Positions 25,064 through 34,791 of a stretch of 64,000 bases of DNA are shown here, piece after piece. The notes beneath the pieces were generated by a model that worked only from the letters and a program-made list of their open reading frames with translations, did not search any database and was not told the origin of the DNA. Position 1 is the stretch's first letter. Each line of letters begins with the position of its first letter. The stretch is from NCBI RefSeq assembly GCF_037404875.1, contig NZ_JBBELO010000015.1:18157-82156 (forward strand). The letters run 5' to 3'. This stretch comes from Orlajensenia sp037404875 (lineage in GTDB: Bacteria > Actinomycetota > Actinomycetes > Actinomycetales > Microbacteriaceae). Made by a program: the position numbers and the translations under genes.

Positions 25064-26218
25064 ATGGATTCCACCGGTTTGGTGCTGATCTGCCTGGCGC
25101 TGGGCCTCGTGGTCGGAGCGGGTTTCGTCGCCCTGCTGCAGCTCGCAGCGCGCCGCGGCCGGCACGCCGCCGAGGTCAGCGATCCGAAGGTTCCCGACGG
25201 CATCGACCAGGTGCTCGAGGCGCTGCAATCCGCCGCGGTGGTCATGGATGCCTCGAACAATGTGCTCAAGGCCTCACCCGGAGCGCAGTCCCTCGGCCTC
25301 GTGCGTAACGGCATGCTCGTGCACGAGGAACTCGTCGCCATCGTCGACCGGGTGCGCCGAACGGGAGAGCCCGTCAACCAGGAACTGGCGCTGAGCCGCG
25401 GCCGCTTCGGCGACGCCAGCATCCTGCTCGATGTGAGCACGAGCCGCCTCGGCAGCCGGTACGTACTCGTGCTGGGCGATGACCGCACCGACGAGCGACG
25501 ACTCGAGGAGGTGCGGCGTGACTTCATCGCGAACATCTCCCACGAGCTGAAGACGCCCATCGCCTCGGTGGGGCTGCTCGCCGAGGCCATCGACATGGCC
25601 GCCGATGAACCCGAGCAGGTACGGCGCTTCTCCCACCGCCTCGCGGAGGAGTCGGAGCGGCTGGCCCGCATCACCCAGGACGTGATCGAGCTTTCGCGCC
25701 TGCAGGCGAAGGACGCCCTCGCCGACGCCCACGCCGTGTCGATCGACGACGTCGTCGCGGCCGCCATCGACCAGAACCGCATCGTGGCGGAGGCCCGCGA
25801 CATCAGCCTGGCCGTGCGCAACAAGAGCCACGCCGTGGTGTGGGGCGACGAGGCGCTGCTCGTCATGGCCGTGCACAACCTCATCTCGAACGCGATCAAC
25901 TACTCCCTTCCCGGCACGCGCGTGGGCGTCGGCGTGAAGGTCGACGACGGAGCCGTCGAGATCGCCGTGACCGATCAGGGCGTCGGCATCCCCGAGGAGG
26001 ACCTCGACCGCGTGTTCGAGCGCTTCTTCCGGGTGGATGACGCCCGGGCACGCAACACCGGCGGCACGGGGCTCGGCCTCGCCATCGTCAAGCACGCCGT
26101 GGCGAACCACGGCGGCGACGTGCGGGTGTGGTCGCAGGCCGGCCGAGGATCCACGTTCACCATCCGACTGCCCGAGGCGCCCCAGAGCGCCCTCGTTCTC
26201 GACAAGGAGACCCGTTGA
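25064..26218 (+). CDS. senX3: phosphate-sensing histidine kinase SenX3
   Basis: The 384-residue kinase has one N-terminal membrane helix (about 6-28), a PAS-like segment (about 45-140), and the HisKA motif FIANISHELKTPIASVG with H160. The HATPase_c domain has HNLISNAINYSLPGTRV, DQGVGIPEEDLDRVFERFFRVD and GTGLGLAIVKHAV. It lies next to regX3 with a TTGA overlap and opposite phoU, the standard actinobacterial arrangement. TACTCT (25052-25057) lies 6 nt before the ATG, indicating a leaderless transcript. Confidence 0.94.
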   Translation: MDSTGLVLICLALGLVVGAGFVALLQLAARRGRHAAEVSDPKVPDGIDQVLEALQSAAVVMDASNNVLKASPGAQSLGLVRNGMLVHEELVAIVDRVRRTGEPVNQELALSRGRFGDASILLDVSTSRLGSRYVLVLGDDRTDERRLEEVRRDFIANISHELKTPIASVGLLAEAIDMAADEPEQVRRFSHRLAEESERLARITQDVIELSRLQAKDALADAHAVSIDDVVAAAIDQNRIVAEARDISLAVRNKSHAVVWGDEALLVMAVHNLISNAINYSLPGTRVGVGVKVDDGAVEIAVTDQGVGIPEEDLDRVFERFFRVDDARARNTGGTGLGLAIVKHAVANHGGDVRVWSQAGRGSTFTIRLPEAPQSALVLDKETR

Positions 26219-26895
26219 CCCACATCCTGCTCGTGGAAGACGAGACCGCCATCAGCGAGCCGCTCGCCTTCCTGCTCGAGCGCGAGGGCTACCAGATCAC
26301 GGTGGTCGGCGACGGTCCCTCGGCGATCTCGACCTTCGATCGTGACGGCGCCGACCTCATCCTGCTCGACCTCATGCTTCCCGGGCTGTCGGGCACCGAG
26401 GTCTGCCGTGAGATCCGGTCGCGTTCGAGTGTTCCCATCATCATGCTGACGGCCAAGGACTCCGAGGTCGACATCGTCGTGGGGCTCGAGCTCGGCGCCG
26501 ACGACTACGTCACGAAGCCGTACTCCACGCGGGAATTGCTTGCGCGCATCCGTGCGGTGATGCGACGCCAACAGGAGTTCGACAAGGACGATGAGAACCT
26601 GCTCGAGGCGGGAACCGTGCGCATGGACATCGAACGGCACACGGTGTCGGTCGAAGGAGTGGAGACGCCCATGCCGCTGAAGGAATTCGAGCTGCTCGAG
26701 TTCCTGCTGCGGAATGCAGGGCGGGTGCTCACGCGCGGCCAACTCATCGACCGGGTGTGGGGGAGCGACTACTTCGGCGACACGAAGACCCTCGACGTGC
26801 ACATCAAGCGCATCCGCTCGCGCATCGAGAAGACGCCGTCGGAACCGCGCATGCTCGTGACGGTGCGCGGACTCGGGTATCGCTTCGAGGAGTGA
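26215..26895 (+). CDS. regX3: phosphate response regulator RegX3
   Basis: The 226-residue OmpR-family regulator has a receiver domain with the phosphoacceptor D52 in LILLDLMLPGLSGTEVC, and the C-terminal winged helix PLKEFELLEFLLRNAGRVLTRGQLIDRVWGSDYFGDTKTLDVHIKRIRS. It starts with the rare codon TTG at 26215, four bases overlapping the senX3 stop, so translation depends on coupling. It should activate pstS and related genes under phosphate limitation. Confidence 0.94.
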   Translation: MTHILLVEDETAISEPLAFLLEREGYQITVVGDGPSAISTFDRDGADLILLDLMLPGLSGTEVCREIRSRSSVPIIMLTAKDSEVDIVVGLELGADDYVTKPYSTRELLARIRAVMRRQQEFDKDDENLLEAGTVRMDIERHTVSVEGVETPMPLKEFELLEFLLRNAGRVLTRGQLIDRVWGSDYFGDTKTLDVHIKRIRSRIEKTPSEPRMLVTVRGLGYRFEE

Positions 26896-26923
26896 GAGCG
26901 GCCCCGCCGCGCCCGCGCTCCGG

Positions 26924-27412
26924 CTAGTTCGCCGAAGAGCTCGAAGGGGCCAGTGTGGAGTACTCCGGCAGGCCGGCGTTCAGAACGGGAACGAGCACCT
27001 GCTTGCCCTCGCTGTCGCCAGCGGTGAAGAAGACCGGGAACAGCGAGCCTGGCTTGGCGTCGATGTCGGTGAGCGTGACCGTCTGGTCGCCCTCGCCGCC
27101 GATGGAGGTCGTCGAACTGGCCGGTGCGAGCACCGCGTCGTCGGTCTTCGTGCCGTCGGAGGCCTCGTACTGGATGCGCAGTACGGACTGCTTCTCCGTC
27201 GGGTTCACCACGGTCATCACGAGGTTTCCCTCGGTGCCGTCGGGGGCGATGATCACGGCGTTGCGCACGTCGAGTGCGCCTGCACTCGTGCTCACGCCGT
27301 CGCTCGCGAAGTAGTGCTCCGTCGTGGTCTGCGGGGCAACCAGGTTGCAGCCGGCCGTACCGACGAGAATTGCTGCCGCCACGACGACGGATGACGCGAT
27401 ACGCCCTCTCAC
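26924..27412 (-). CDS. LpqE-like lipoprotein
   Basis: The 162-residue product has a lipoprotein signal with lipobox VGTAGC. A DUF461/PCu(A)C-like copper-chaperone type beta domain follows (DVRNAVIIAPDGTEGNLVMTVVNPT), but without the Met/His copper ligands that I could recognise. Mycobacteria carry the lipoprotein LpqE opposite carD, so this is a positional homolog. Start is GTG at 27412. Role in the envelope is unknown. Confidence 0.8.
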   Translation of the reverse strand: MRGRIASSVVVAAAILVGTAGCNLVAPQTTTEHYFASDGVSTSAGALDVRNAVIIAPDGTEGNLVMTVVNPTEKQSVLRIQYEASDGTKTDDAVLAPASSTTSIGGEGDQTVTLTDIDAKPGSLFPVFFTAGDSEGKQVLVPVLNAGLPEYSTLAPSSSSAN

Positions 27413-27519
27413 AGTGCCCTCCAGAGCTCACATGGAATCCTGTCCGAGCCTACTGCATCCCCTCAGGGCGGCGGTCCGGGCCCTGCGCGGACGCGAACCT
27501 TACCACCATGCCGCCGTGG

Positions 27520-27525
27520 TATTAT
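27520..27525 (+). promoter_or_regulatory. -10 box of carD
   Basis: TATTAT is the most consensus-like -10 hexamer near carD. It lies 26 bp before the ATG, leaving a short leader with an AAGGGA Shine-Dalgarno. A weak -35 (ACCTTA, 27497-27502) is 17 bp away. Confidence 0.45.
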
Positions 27526-27551
27526 GGATGTTGCTGAAGGGATAACTATTC

Positions 27552-28034
27552 ATGCTTTTCGAGGTCGGCGAAACCGTCGTTTACCCGCACCATGGTGCGG
27601 CAACCATCACCGAAGTCAAGACCAGGATCATCAAGGGCGAAGAGAAGGTCTACCTCAAGCTGAACGTCACCCAGGGTGATCTGACCATCGAGGTCCCCGC
27701 TGACAACGTCGACCTGGTCGGCGTTCGCGACGTGATCGGCAAGGAAGGCCTCGACCGCGTGTTCGAGGTTCTCCGGGCGCCGTTCACCGAGGAGCCGACC
27801 AACTGGTCGCGTCGCTACAAGGCGAACCTCGAGAAGCTCGCCTCCGGTGACGTCATCAAGGTCTCGGAGGTCGTGCGCGACCTCTGGCGTCGTGACCAGG
27901 ACCGTGGCCTGTCGGCCGGCGAGAAGCGAATGCTCGCCAAGGCACGCCAGATCCTCATCTCCGAGCTCGCGCTCGCCGAGAAGACCGACGAGGAGAAGGC
28001 CTCCACCGTGCTCGACGAGGTCCTGGCCTCCTAG
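27552..28034 (+). CDS. carD: CarD/CdnL RNA-polymerase-binding regulator
   Basis: The 160-residue protein starts MLFEVGETVVYPHHGAATI, the RNA-polymerase-interacting domain also found in TRCF. A C-terminal helical DNA-binding domain ends SELALAEKTDEEKAS. CarD stabilises open complexes at rRNA and housekeeping promoters and is essential in mycobacteria. The gene heads the carD-ispDF-cysS-rlmB neighbourhood, but a 16-bp hairpin separates it from ispDF. Confidence 0.97.
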   Translation: MLFEVGETVVYPHHGAATITEVKTRIIKGEEKVYLKLNVTQGDLTIEVPADNVDLVGVRDVIGKEGLDRVFEVLRAPFTEEPTNWSRRYKANLEKLASGDVIKVSEVVRDLWRRDQDRGLSAGEKRMLAKARQILISELALAEKTDEEKASTVLDEVLAS

Positions 28035-28045
28035 CGCGTCCGTCA

Positions 28046-28080
28046 GACGAGGGCGATGCCGTTGCGGCATCGCCCTCGTC
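28046..28080 (+). terminator. intrinsic-type terminator after carD
   Basis: A perfect 16-bp stem (GACGAGGGCGATGCCG and complement) with a TTG loop lies 11 bp after the carD stop. Only a short GTTT follows. It overlaps nothing and probably ends the carD transcript before the separate leaderless promoter of ispDF. Confidence 0.75.
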
Positions 28081-28102
28081 GGCGTTTGGGTAGCCTGATG
28101 CC

Positions 28103-29323
28103 ATGGATCAGCAGCCGGATGTCGCCGTCATCGTCGTCGCGGCCGGCAGTGGCACCCGGCTGGGCGCCGGGCAGCCGAAGGCCTACGTGCACCTGGCGGG
28201 CTGGCCGATGCTCGCCCACACTCTCACCCGCGTGTTCGGCATGGCCGAGCCCGCGCAGGTGATCGTGGTGGCGCCAGAGGCGAAGGTCTACGAGACCCGG
28301 CAGCTGCTCGAACTCGTGGCGGGCCGGTCCGAGGGGGCCATCGACGTCGTGACCGGCGGGTCCACCCGTCAGGAGTCCGTCGAGCGCGGGCTCGCCGTGC
28401 TCGCTCCCTCCGTGACCACGGTGCTCGTGCACGACGCCGCTCGCGCACTCACGCCGAGCGCGCAATTCGATCGCGTCGTGGCAGAGGTGCGCGCATCCGG
28501 CGACGGCGTCATCCCTGGCCTGCCGGTCGCCGACACCGTCAAGCGCGTCGCCGACGGCACCGTGGTGGAGACCGTCGATCGCTCCCAGCTCTCGGCTGTG
28601 CAGACGCCGCAGGGCTTCCCGCGCGACGTGCTCGAGCGGGCCTATGCGCAGGCCGGTCACGAGGCGACGGATGACGCGGGCCTCGTCGCCGCCATCGGCC
28701 ACCCGGTGCGTGTCGTGCCCGGCGATGAGCGCGCCTTCAAGATCACCACGCCGTGGGACCTGAACCGCGCCGAGTTGCTGCTGGGACCAGACTGGGACGT
28801 GCAGCAGAGCACGAGCCGTGTCGGTACGGGCATGGACGCGCACGCGTTCAGCGACGACCCCTCGGTGCCGCTGTGGGTCGCAGGGCTGCACTGGCCGGAG
28901 CAGGTCGGCCTCTCGGGCCACAGCGATGGCGACGTCGCCAGCCATGCCCTCTGCGATGCGATTCTCGCGGCAGCCGGCCTCGGCGATCTGGGGCTCGTGT
29001 TCGGCACCTCCGATCCGGGGCTGGCCGGAGCACATGGCGACGTGTTCCTGCGCGAGTGCGTCGCGCGCGCGGCCGAAGCCGGCTTCGCGGTGCGCAACGC
29101 ATCCGTGCAGGTGATCGGCAACCGTCCGAAGATCGGCCGGCGCCGCGCAGAGGCCGAGCGGGTGCTGAGCGAGGCCGTCGGTGCGCCCGTGAGCGTCTCG
29201 GCCACGACGACGGATGGGCTGGGCTTCACCGGGCGAGGAGAGGGCATCGCAGCGATCGCAACGGCCTTCCTGGTGCCGGCGTCGGAGGCATCGCTCCTGC
29301 CCCCGCTCCCTCCGCCCGTCTGA
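28103..29323 (+). CDS. ispDF: bifunctional IspD/IspF (MEP isoprenoid pathway)
   Basis: The 406-residue fusion joins IspD (about 1-235), with the CTP loop VVAAGSGTRLGAGQPKAYVHL and VHDAARAL, to IspF (about 240-400). The IspF part has the metal ligands in GMDAHAF and LSGHSDGDVASHALCDAI, and the closing ATTTDGLGFTGRGEGIAA. The enzymes make CDP-ME and ME-cPP for isopentenyl diphosphate synthesis. Mycobacteria keep them as two genes; fusion is known in other bacteria. TAGCCT lies 6 nt before the ATG (leaderless). Confidence 0.96.
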   Translation: MDQQPDVAVIVVAAGSGTRLGAGQPKAYVHLAGWPMLAHTLTRVFGMAEPAQVIVVAPEAKVYETRQLLELVAGRSEGAIDVVTGGSTRQESVERGLAVLAPSVTTVLVHDAARALTPSAQFDRVVAEVRASGDGVIPGLPVADTVKRVADGTVVETVDRSQLSAVQTPQGFPRDVLERAYAQAGHEATDDAGLVAAIGHPVRVVPGDERAFKITTPWDLNRAELLLGPDWDVQQSTSRVGTGMDAHAFSDDPSVPLWVAGLHWPEQVGLSGHSDGDVASHALCDAILAAAGLGDLGLVFGTSDPGLAGAHGDVFLRECVARAAEAGFAVRNASVQVIGNRPKIGRRRAEAERVLSEAVGAPVSVSATTTDGLGFTGRGEGIAAIATAFLVPASEASLLPPLPPPV

Positions 29324-29337
29324 CTCTCTGCCCCCGT

Positions 29338-29354
29338 CCGACTCAGCGAGTCGG
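29338..29354. terminator. small hairpin between ispDF and cysS
   Basis: The arms CCGACTC and GAGTCGG with an AGC loop lie 15 bp after the ispDF stop in a 171-bp gap. No U-run is present, so the terminator role is tentative. Nothing else is visible in this gap apart from the cysS -10 box. Confidence 0.35.
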
Positions 29355-29494
29355 CGGACCACGCGCCCGACATGCCGCGGCGCATGCGACAACGCGTGTC
29401 GCTCGCGACGTCCGCAGACTCGCCGCGCTTCCGCGCCCACCGCGCCCGCGGAATCCGCCGCATCCACAGTTCAGGCCGCCGGTACGCTGGGGTC

Positions 29495-30907
29495 GTGCGA
29501 CTCTACGACTCCAAGGCCCAGGCGCTGCGTGACTTCGTCCCGATCACCGAGGGACAGGTCGGTTTGTACGTCTGCGGTCCCACCGTGCAGTCCAGCCCCC
29601 ACATCGGCCACCTCCGGAGTGCCCTCGCGTACGACCTGCTCCGCCGCTGGCTCAGCTATCGCGGGTTCGACGTCACCTTCGTGCGCAACGTCACCGACAT
29701 CGACGACAAGATCCTGGCTGGCGTGGCCGGGGATGCCGAGCCGTGGTGGGCGCTCGCCTACCGCATCGAGCTCGAGTTCACCGCCGGATACCAGCGCCTC
29801 GGCATCCTCGCGCCGACCTACGAACCGCGGGCGACGGCATCCGTCACCGAGATGCAGCACCTGATCGGCGAGCTCATCGAGCGCGGTCACGCCTACCCCG
29901 CCGACGACGGATCTGGCGACGTCTACTTCGACACCGGCAGCTGGTCCGCCTACGGCGAGCTCACCCGACAGAGTCGCGACAACATGGAGGCGGCGACGGA
30001 TGCCGACCCCCGTGGCAAGCGCGACCCGCGCGACTTCGCGCTCTGGAAGGGCCGCAAGGACGACGAGCCCGAGTCGGCAGCGTGGCGTTCTCCGTGGGGT
30101 CCGGGCCGCCCCGGGTGGCATATCGAATGCTCCGCCATGTCGGAGCGCTACCTCGGAGCCAACTTCGACATCCACGGAGGCGGCCTCGACCTGCGCTTCC
30201 CGCACCACGAGAACGAGCTCGCCCAGTCCACCGCGGCGGGGCGTGCCTTCGCCAACTACTGGGTGCACAACGGCCTCGTGCGCATCGGCGGCCAGAAGAT
30301 GTCGAAGTCGCTCGGCAACTCGGTGTACGCCTCCGAACTGCTCGCCGCGGCGAGCCCCCTCGCCATCCGGTACCTGCTCGGTGCCGCCCACTACCGGTCG
30401 ACGCTGGACTACAGCCCGTCCGGCCTCGAGGAGGCGCAGGCCGCCGTTGACCGCATCGACGGGTTCCTCCGCCGCACGCAGCGGCGCCTGGCTGACACCC
30501 GGTTCGCCGGGCAGGGCGTCGAGGTGATCCCCGACGCGTTCGCGGCGGCCATGGACGACGACCTCGGTGTTCCGCAGGCGCTGGCGGTGCTGCACGACGC
30601 CGTGCGTGCAGGCAACGCGGCCCTGGACGGCGAAGACCTGGCGGCAGCGGCATCCATCCGCGGCACCGTGCTCGCCATGACGAGCGTGCTCGGCATCAAC
30701 CCGCTCGCGCCCGAGTGGCGATCCGAGGATGCAGGACCCGCACAGCGGGCGCTTGATATGCTCGTCGGTCGGCTGCTTTCCAGCCGCACCCTCGCGCGCC
30801 AGCAGAAGAACTGGGCGGAGGCCGATCGCATCCGTGAGGAACTCACGGCGGCGGGCGTCAGCATCGAAGACACCCCGACGGGTGCGCATTGGAGTCTTGA
30901 AACATGA
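29495..30907 (+). CDS. cysS: cysteinyl-tRNA synthetase
   Basis: The 470-residue class I synthetase starts with GTG at 29495. It has the zinc ligand cysteine in VCGPTVQSSPHIGH followed by the HIGH-class motif, HIECSAMSE and HHENELAQS supplying the other zinc ligands, and KMSKSLGN as the KMSKS loop. TACGCT lies 6 nt before the GTG, so it is probably leaderless; the open frame upstream is not family-like. The stop overlaps the rlmB ATG (ATGA). Confidence 0.96.
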   Translation: MRLYDSKAQALRDFVPITEGQVGLYVCGPTVQSSPHIGHLRSALAYDLLRRWLSYRGFDVTFVRNVTDIDDKILAGVAGDAEPWWALAYRIELEFTAGYQRLGILAPTYEPRATASVTEMQHLIGELIERGHAYPADDGSGDVYFDTGSWSAYGELTRQSRDNMEAATDADPRGKRDPRDFALWKGRKDDEPESAAWRSPWGPGRPGWHIECSAMSERYLGANFDIHGGGLDLRFPHHENELAQSTAAGRAFANYWVHNGLVRIGGQKMSKSLGNSVYASELLAAASPLAIRYLLGAAHYRSTLDYSPSGLEEAQAAVDRIDGFLRRTQRRLADTRFAGQGVEVIPDAFAAAMDDDLGVPQALAVLHDAVRAGNAALDGEDLAAAASIRGTVLAMTSVLGINPLAPEWRSEDAGPAQRALDMLVGRLLSSRTLARQQKNWAEADRIREELTAAGVSIEDTPTGAHWSLET

Positions 30908-31929
30908 AGTCGAACAGCGGCAAGGCGCGCTCGGGCGCGGTGCGTAAGGCGAGCAAGGGCAAGCAGGTCGGCTCGGGAGGCCAGGGGAGGCAGGCGCTCG
31001 AGGGCAAGAAGCCCACCCCCAAGGCCGAGGACCGTCCCTACCACCCCGCCGGCAAGCGCAAGGCGGCGCAGGAGCGCTACATCGCTGCAGGCGGTTCGCG
31101 TGGTCGCCGTCCCGGAGCAAGTGGCGGCAACAGCGGCGGCGACTCGCGCCCCCAGGGCCGGAGCAAGCCCAAGGGCGAGGAGGCCGAGATCGTGACCGGC
31201 CGCAACAGTGTCGTCGAGGCGCTGCGCGCGCGCATCCCCGCCACGGCCCTCTACGTCGCCGCCCGGGTGGAGATGGACGAGCGGATGAAGGAGATCCTCT
31301 CGATCGCCAACCACCGCGACATCCCCATCCTCGAGGTGATGCGCCCCGAGCTCGACCGTCTCGCCGGCCGGGACGCCGTGCACCAGGGCGTCGCGATCAA
31401 GGTGCCGCCGTACGACTACGCGCACCCCATCGACCTGCTGGAAGAGGTCATCGGCCGTGGCGAGACGCCGCTGTTCGTCGCTCTCGACGGCATCACCGAC
31501 CCGCGCAACCTCGGCGCGATCATCCGCTCGACGGCGGCCTTCGGCGGCCACGGCGTCATCATCCCGCAGCGACGCTCGGTCGGCCTGACCGCCTCGGCGT
31601 GGAAGACCTCGGCCGGAGCGGCGGCCCGCACGCCCGTCGCCATGGCCGCGAACCTCACCCAGACGCTCAAGGCGCTCAAGGAGGCCGGCGTCTTCGTGCT
31701 CGGCCTGGATGGCGGCGGAGACGTCTCGCTTCCCGGCCTCGCGCTCGCCGACCGTCCCGTCGTGGTCGTCGTGGGCAGCGAGGGCAAGGGCCTCTCGCGC
31801 CTGGTCACCGACACGTGCGACGCGGTGGTGTCGATCCCGATCTCCTCGAACACCGAGTCGCTGAACGCGGGCATCGCCGCATCCGTCACCCTGTACGAGA
31901 TCTCGAAGCTGCGCGCCGCCGCCGTCTGA
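30904..31929 (+). CDS. rlmB: 23S rRNA 2'-O-methyltransferase RlmB (SpoU/TrmH family)
   Basis: The 341-residue protein has a basic, glycine-rich disordered N-terminus (about 1-95), a substrate-binding domain beginning VTGRNSVVEALRARIP, and a SPOUT domain. The SPOUT motifs are NLGAIIRSTAAFGGHGVIIPQRRSVGLT, VVVVGSEGKGLSRLV and PISSNTESLNAGIAASVTLYE. It methylates a 23S rRNA guanosine. It is coupled to cysS by a 4-nt overlap, an arrangement common in actinobacteria. Confidence 0.93.
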   Translation: MKSNSGKARSGAVRKASKGKQVGSGGQGRQALEGKKPTPKAEDRPYHPAGKRKAAQERYIAAGGSRGRRPGASGGNSGGDSRPQGRSKPKGEEAEIVTGRNSVVEALRARIPATALYVAARVEMDERMKEILSIANHRDIPILEVMRPELDRLAGRDAVHQGVAIKVPPYDYAHPIDLLEEVIGRGETPLFVALDGITDPRNLGAIIRSTAAFGGHGVIIPQRRSVGLTASAWKTSAGAAARTPVAMAANLTQTLKALKEAGVFVLGLDGGGDVSLPGLALADRPVVVVVGSEGKGLSRLVTDTCDAVVSIPISSNTESLNAGIAASVTLYEISKLRAAAV

Positions 31930-31938
31930 GATCCTGCT

Positions 31939-31996
31939 CGACTTGCCACCTTTTGCGGGTTCCGGGCGCCCGGAACCCGCAAGAAGTGGCAAGTCG
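31939..31996. repeat. 58-bp near-perfect palindrome between convergent genes
   Basis: The left arm (31939-31967) begins CGACTTGCCACC and ends TTCCGGGC. The right arm (31968-31996) is its reverse complement with only two or three mismatches, with no spacer. It lies between convergent rlmB and the DUF4032 gene. In RNA it would form a stem of about 27 bp. Its flank CCCGCAAGAAGTGG resembles the repeat units at 35939-36292. Confidence 0.75.
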
Positions 31997-32010
31997 GCGA
32001 GGGTGTGGGC

Positions 32011-33327
32011 TCAGACCTTGAGGCGCCAGTCCTCGTCGGTGTCGGCGTCGGCAGCCGGATCGGCCAGCGCGTCAGCGTCGACGACGCTGATCGCGGCGGT
32101 GAAGGCCCCGGTCGGCGGGTCGATCATGGTCGCCTCGTCGCGCCGATGGCGCAGCACGTTGTTGATGTACGAGGTCATGGCCTCGGCCAGCGGGATGTCG
32201 TGGCCGGCCCCCTGGGCGAGGAACCACCGGTGCTCGAGCAGTTGGTGGAACACCTCGGCCGGCTCGAGCTTGCCCCGCAGGTCGGCCGGGATGGCACGCA
32301 CGACGGGCTCGAACACCCGGGCCAGCCACTCGTGGGCCACCATCTCCTCGTCGAAGTCGTCCTTCTTGTAGCTGGCGCGATACGAGTCCAGGTCGTTCAG
32401 CAGACGACGGGCCTGGTTCTCCTCGGCGTCCAGGCCGGTCAGCCGCAGCAGTCGGCGCTGATGGTGACCGGCGTCGACGACCTTCGGCTGGATGCGCACG
32501 GTCGAACCCGCGTCGGTGGTCTTGATCGCGAGCTCCTCGATGTCGAAACCCAGCTTGTTGAGCCGGTCGACGCGCTCGTTGATGCGCCAGCGCTCGGACG
32601 AGGCGAAGGACTCCGAGCCCGTCAGCTCCTTCCAAAGGTTGCGGTAGGCGTCGACGATGCCGTCCGAGATGCGCACGGGGTCCAGTTCGTCGGCGACCCG
32701 ACCGCCGGCCTCGAGGTCGAGCAGTTCCCCGGCGATGTTGACGCGCGCGATCTCGAGGTCGTTCTCGCGCTGGCCGTTCGAGAGCCCCCCGGAGTAGAGC
32801 TGGCCGGTCTCGGCGTCGACGAGGTAGGCGGCGAAGGCGCCGGCGTCGCGCCGGAAGAGCGTGTTCGAGAGCGAGACGTCGCCCCAGAAGAACCCGATGA
32901 CGTGCAGGCGCACGAGCAGCACCGCGAGTGCGTCCACGAGCCGGGTCGCGGTGTCGGGGCGCAGGGTCTGCGAGAACAGCGCCCGGTAGGGCAGCGAGAA
33001 CTTCAGGTGCCGGGTCACGAGTGCGGGAGGCAGGGGGTCGCCCTCCCCATCCGTCCGGTTCATGACGACGGCCACGGGATCCACGCACGGAACCTCGAGG
33101 CGCTGCAGGGTGCGCAGCATCTCGTACTCGCCCTTCGCCATGACCTCGGTCGTCTCCTTGACGGCGATGACATGCCCCGAGAGGTGGGCGAAGCGCACGA
33201 GGTGGCGCGAGATGCCCTTGGGGAGGGCGGCGATGTGCTCGCTGGACCAGTCCTCGAGCGGCACGTCCCACGGCAGGTCGAGCAGGGCCGGGTCGGCGGT
33301 GGCGGAGGTGATGGTCAGTCCAGGCAT
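32011..33327 (-). CDS. DUF4032 protein with kinase-like fold
   Basis: The 438-residue protein has a lipopolysaccharide-kinase-like N-terminal half. VIAVKETTEVMAKGEYEML supplies a lysine and glutamate in kinase-like spacing. GFFWGDVSLSNTLF resembles the catalytic loop (D and N), and AYLVDAETG resembles the DFG segment. The C-terminal DUF4032 domain runs from about 230 with INERVDRLNKLGFDIEEL. The family is common in actinobacteria and uncharacterised. Phosphotransfer is inference from the motif pattern. Confidence 0.82.
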   Translation of the reverse strand: MPGLTITSATADPALLDLPWDVPLEDWSSEHIAALPKGISRHLVRFAHLSGHVIAVKETTEVMAKGEYEMLRTLQRLEVPCVDPVAVVMNRTDGEGDPLPPALVTRHLKFSLPYRALFSQTLRPDTATRLVDALAVLLVRLHVIGFFWGDVSLSNTLFRRDAGAFAAYLVDAETGQLYSGGLSNGQRENDLEIARVNIAGELLDLEAGGRVADELDPVRISDGIVDAYRNLWKELTGSESFASSERWRINERVDRLNKLGFDIEELAIKTTDAGSTVRIQPKVVDAGHHQRRLLRLTGLDAEENQARRLLNDLDSYRASYKKDDFDEEMVAHEWLARVFEPVVRAIPADLRGKLEPAEVFHQLLEHRWFLAQGAGHDIPLAEAMTSYINNVLRHRRDEATMIDPPTGAFTAAISVVDADALADPAADADTDEDWRLKV

Positions 33328-33411
33328 GATCTTCCGATGCTACCGCTGGGTGAAAGAGAACCGGCCGGCCGGAGCATGCGCTCCGACCGGCCGGTCGCCG
33401 TTCCTGAACGC

Positions 33412-34512
<1,101 letters not shown>

Positions 34513-34791
34513 TGTGTTCTCCTTCACCGGCAGGTACGTGCCGGACGATCCGTAGTGAATGGATGTGGTGGTCGCCATCGATCGACGGTGACCGAGTGTC
34601 AGTATTGCATGCCGACAGCGCATCGACGAATCCTCAGGTACGGCCCGCGCAGCGCGCACGGATCATGCGTAGAAACGCCGTCCAGGCAGCGTTTGGTCAT
34701 TTCACAGACACCCGGCCTACTATCTTGACTGCGTTTGCTCGTGCACCTGCACGTGCACGAGGCGCTATCCCTTACGTGCGAGCGAGGATCG

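Noticed and set aside
29372..29494. N-terminal extension of cysS
   Set aside because: The 41 extra residues are Arg-rich and absent from the family; GTG 29495 has the TACGCT-N6 leaderless signal and the conserved start VRLYDSKAQ.
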